From: Lates calcarifer
Lineage: Eukaryota; Chordata; Actinopteri; Centropomidae
Reading direction: 5' to 3'
DNA length: 64,000 bases
Assembly (NCBI RefSeq): GCF_001640805.2
Contig: NC_066847.1
Location: 18,839,504-18,903,503 of the forward strand
Shown: positions 60,200-64,000 of the stretch, piece by piece
How positions within the stretch are numbered: the stretch's first letter is position 1
How the letters are laid out: every line of letters begins with the position of its first letter
The notes under the pieces: model-generated
What the model saw: the letters and a program-made list of their open reading frames with translations, nothing else
Told to the model about the DNA's origin: nothing
Database searches by the model: none
Translations under genes and position numbers: made by a program

Positions 60200-63100
60200 A
60201 TTCACCCATAGTTGCCACTTGTTAATGATATTGTTGATGACACTTTCAATGGGTAAATCACCATTTAAGAGAAAGAGTGTTTTTTAATGACACAATGTTT
60301 GACTTTCATGAGTCTGTGCTCCAGGTTAAGTCTTGACCTGAAAAACGTTTCCCATCTCTGCCTGTAGAGGGCGATGTACGTCTAAATATATCCATCACAT
60401 TTCACTGCTTGAGTCAACCAAAGACATCTGGGGAGTGCCGAAGCACCTGCTGACCTCCTGATGGCTGGGAGGCAAGCTATGGAAAAAATGTATCCATGTT
60501 TATGAAGGTAAAACGGAAAGCAGAAACACTCATGCAGCAGGTGAGAACATCAATGACGTGCTTGTCACTGTTCCTAGTTACAGACAGGAAACGTGTCTAA
60601 TCTTGGCTTGCATTGGCCAAGACATGTCAAAATGAATCTATAAATGAAGCCCAGTGGAAATTGTTAAAATCCTACAACTCTGCTCAGTAGGAAGAATAGA
60701 AAATGTACACAAAGGGGTGCTGCAATAAGCCAGAGTAAATTAAAGGTCAAAGGCTTTATTTTCCTGACAAACCCATTCTGATCAGCTGCCAGAGCTTCTC
60801 TGTGTAAAAACAGCTTTACAATAATTCAGTTAATAAAGCTTAAAGAGGCATTTTTAAATCACCTCCATTGAATGTCTGAATAATAAACATTTACTGTAAA
60901 AAAAAAAAAAAAAAAAACTGAATTTGCTGCGATTTACAAAACTATTCAGAACCTGGCACAAATGCACACACTCTTTCTCACACACACAGATACCAGTTTG
61001 TTGGTACAGCCCAGCCTGCGCCTGAATGAATGAATAAGAGCTGCATGGGGAATTCAGTGAATGCATGGCTAAATCCAAGCTCAGTCTTGAAACCCAGGCA
61101 GAGGCTGAGCCGTGTGCCAACAAAGCAGCTGGGTACACGCCGGGCACATTTTTCTGTTCAATCATGCTCTTTGTGAATAATATGTATTAATGCCGTCCCT
61201 ACTTAGACCTGCCAGTTAGCCTTTGGAGATGATCCGGCTTCAGGACCCCATGGCATTTGAGGCATATGGTTGCCTGTCACCTGCTGAGTATATTTCGGTC
61301 CATGCATCAGATATGGCCACTAAAATAGGCCTCGATTCATCATGTATGCAAATATCTGAGCACCGCCACAAGAAATGATTCCCCTGTCACAGAGAGACAG
61401 ATAGAGAACTTCAGTGGCATGCATCACCCACACCAAACATGCTTCTATATGTGGGCAACACTACATCAAAGACAGGGGATCAAAGATTCACTGTTTTTCA
61501 AAATCCCATGCTGTAGGTCCACGGTGAGAAAAAAAAAAAAAAACAGTGACGCTATCTGAAATGTAAATGATCCAAACTCTAATTATGATGTATTTTAATT
61601 GACCAAACTGACATGTTATATCCTGTAAATTAGTTTTTCCGTGTCTTTATATTTCTAACAGTGAAACACTTCTTTAAAGCAGCTTAATTGATATTTTGGC
61701 CTTTGGAGGGCAGCAAAACAAGCTGTAAAAAAAAAAACAAACACTGACCTTATCATTCATTTAGAGTTGTTCTTCTGTCTGCCTGATGAATGTAAGTCCA
61801 ATATTCACTCTCTTCTTTTGCTTTGTTCTGGCTGCCTCCAAGTGGGAGACAAACAATGCAATTATCATGTCATACGTTTTTTTTCTTTCTTTTCCCTTAA
61901 AACAGCTGTTTGCTGCATCTGTAAACAAAGATAATGAGAGAGTGAGATACAACAGAACATTTCGGTCAGAAAACCAAACCAAAAGACCAAACCTTGCAGA
62001 CCTAAGAGACCTCTTTCTCATCACGGATAGTTATTTTACTCAATTTTAAGTAGAAAAAAACTGATTAGTGCAGCTTAAAGCTAGCCTTCAGCAGTGACTA
62101 TTATGCAGCATAAAGTGATAATTCTATAATAATCTTGACAAACTTCCCAATTGGATGTCCTCTTCCTCTTTATTCCAGCATCAGGCTTGGTCAGATTGTG
62201 GAGAGACAGGATTATACAGTCAACGCATCAATAATATTGTTATGACACAGCTCTTAACTGGTGATGGCCTCTACCAGTTGAAACATAAAAAGCCAAGCTG
62301 TCGCCTCAGTCCTCTGCTGAATCCCTCCTGCATCCCAGCGACACTGCTGGTTCCACACTGTTGCAGAAACACTCATGAGAGTACAGACACTGGGATAACT
62401 TATCAGGGATAACTAGTCTACTGAAGGGGCATGCATAAACACAGCCATTCAGAACTTCTCCATTATACACCTTGGCATGTATGCAACACACACAGAGAGG
62501 CAAAGGCACATACACACTTCCCCTCCTTGCTAGGTCCTCTCTCCGGCCCCAGGATTAGGGCAGAGGATTGTGCACAGCTGCTCCCCAACATCCCTGATAA
62601 AAATCAGGCAATTTCACAGTCAGTGGCATTCTTTCATCCCCTAATCCACACCCCCGCATACAGTATAGATGAACCTCACTGCGATGAGAACAAGCTGTTC
62701 TGAGCTGAACGGCTTGGTCAATGTGGACACCTTCGATTGGCTATGGAGACACTGAGCGTCCAAACTGTGGGGTGGCGGAGAAAGAAAGATGTGTCTGGTC
62801 CAATGCTGCATATTGACCTTCACTTCCTTTTTAGCCACTAATTAGGACTATTTGTGTCCGACCAAAAGTTTAGTCTCGCAAGCCTGAATTGCAGCTATTA
62901 AAGAAGTAAAATAAGAAAAAAAATCAGTAATGTCAGTAATGGTTTAGGTTGGTTAAACTAAAAAAAAATTTCAAGACTTCCCAGTGCACCTACATAAACA
63001 GCTATAAACTCCTAGTAACAGTTTTGACAGGAGTGGCCATCATTTATTGAGCCTTTATTTAATGCATTTCCTTAATCATTGCACACCTTATCCTTTATAT

Positions 63101-64000
63101 CCTTTATAGTTTTTTTTCCCTTCACAAGTCATCCACTTTACCCATTTCGTCTGACCCCAACATCCATTTGCAGAGTGATTCTTCACCCAAGTTCAAAGAG
63201 GGGACAAAAAGGTACTTCACAGCAAAGAAGAGAAGCGGGGTGGGGTGGGGGGGAGTATGAATCAAAAGGCAAGGAAATGGAATTCACTGTACAAACGTTG
63301 GGGGAATTTCAATGTCCGCTGAGGCACAGTAGAGCTCTGTTCAGTCCTCGCAGGCTGTGGGGTGAAAAGAGCAGCAGCCACAGCAGGGTACATCTATTCT
63401 GACAAGTTCTTACACACACTGAAAAGCCTGAGCGAGTTTTATTTGTTTAAGAGGCAATAGACCCAGCTGAAGGATACTGAAGCTTTAACACGATAACAGG
63501 ATAATTTTATGGTTTTTGCTTTTGGTTGATTTGACGGTAAATAAATGAAATGGAATGCTTCCTGTTGCCTGTTTGAACATTAACACTTCAGGAAACTTGA
63601 TTTAAAAAACACCAACTTGTGTCAAAAAAGACGTACTACAAATACAAACTTTTAGGACTATATAACTCAAATTTCATTGGAAATAAAGGCAATTTGACCA
63701 GACTATAGATGTAAAAGTATTCTGGAGAGATAGGAGCAAGCCTCTGTTCACGTTCTGGGAGTAAAATATTATAGCATGAGAAAACCACAGGTCTCTGTTG
63801 ATAAATTACTTGAGAGCACAGAGGTGCCATCTTCCCTCTTCTTTTAATTCTGATTTATGCAGAGAGTTTGGAAGTTTCTCTCACAGAGGGCAGCACCTTT
63901 GCCATATTTTCAACAGTGACTCCTTTTCTCACACGTTACTTGAAATGGTTGATGGATGTAGATCTCATTAACAATGTGATTCTTTATTTTATCTCTGAGG
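60200..64000. other. Region downstream of bank1 with no recognised gene
   Basis: About 3.8 kb of AT-rich sequence with a 20-nt A run (60898-60917) and other short A runs near 61530 and 61727. The following human gene, SLC39A8, is not visible. Open frames are short and lack family motifs. Confidence 0.7.

Noticed and set aside
60854..61165. 103-codon open frame on the minus strand downstream of bank1
   Set aside because: Contains a poly-Phe run from an A tract and no motif of SLC39A8 or any other family.

Overview
This window is vertebrate, almost certainly teleost fish, nuclear DNA. It has small coding exons separated by long AT-rich introns, consensus GT..AG splice sites, CA/TG microsatellites and several dispersed repeats typical of spiny-rayed fish. 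It holds two protein genes in head-to-head orientation, the same pair that sits together at human 4q24. I see no rRNA, tRNA, CRISPR array, operon or other prokaryotic feature.

Minus strand, about 1-40078: the 5' half of ppp3ca, the calcineurin catalytic A-alpha subunit. Six coding exons (3604-3743, 4601-4746, 5187-5298, 5868-5992, 14881-15081, 40018-40078) join in frame to encode residues 1-261. They carry the phosphatase motifs GDIHG, GDYVDRG and GNHE. Intron 1 is about 25 kb and intron 2 about 8.9 kb. The rest of the gene (remaining catalytic core, calcineurin-B-binding helix, calmodulin-binding and autoinhibitory segments) lies beyond the left edge.

Intergenic region, 40079-43007: a minus-strand CCAAT box plus GC box near ppp3ca, a degenerate AT-rich minisatellite, a dispersed repeat, a TG microsatellite, and a consensus NF-kappaB-type site about 85 bp before the bank1 start codon.

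Plus strand, 43008-59707: bank1, the B-cell scaffold protein with ankyrin repeats. I assembled 15 coding exons with consistent phases into a 617-residue protein: TIR-like domain, DBB domain, ankyrin segment, a tyrosine- and proline-rich adaptor region, and a C-terminal helical segment. A second possible terminal exon lies just downstream. From 59708 to 64000 there are polyadenylation signals and then no recognisable gene.

Functional link: calcineurin is the Ca2+/calmodulin-dependent phosphatase that activates NFAT downstream of antigen receptors. BANK1 is a B-cell-receptor adaptor that connects Lyn and the IP3 receptor to Ca2+ release. The neighbours therefore act in one signalling axis, but co-regulation is inference only. 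I found no credible new biological system. The most useful leads are the compact fish bank1, its two candidate terminal exons, the kappaB site and several mobile-element remnants.
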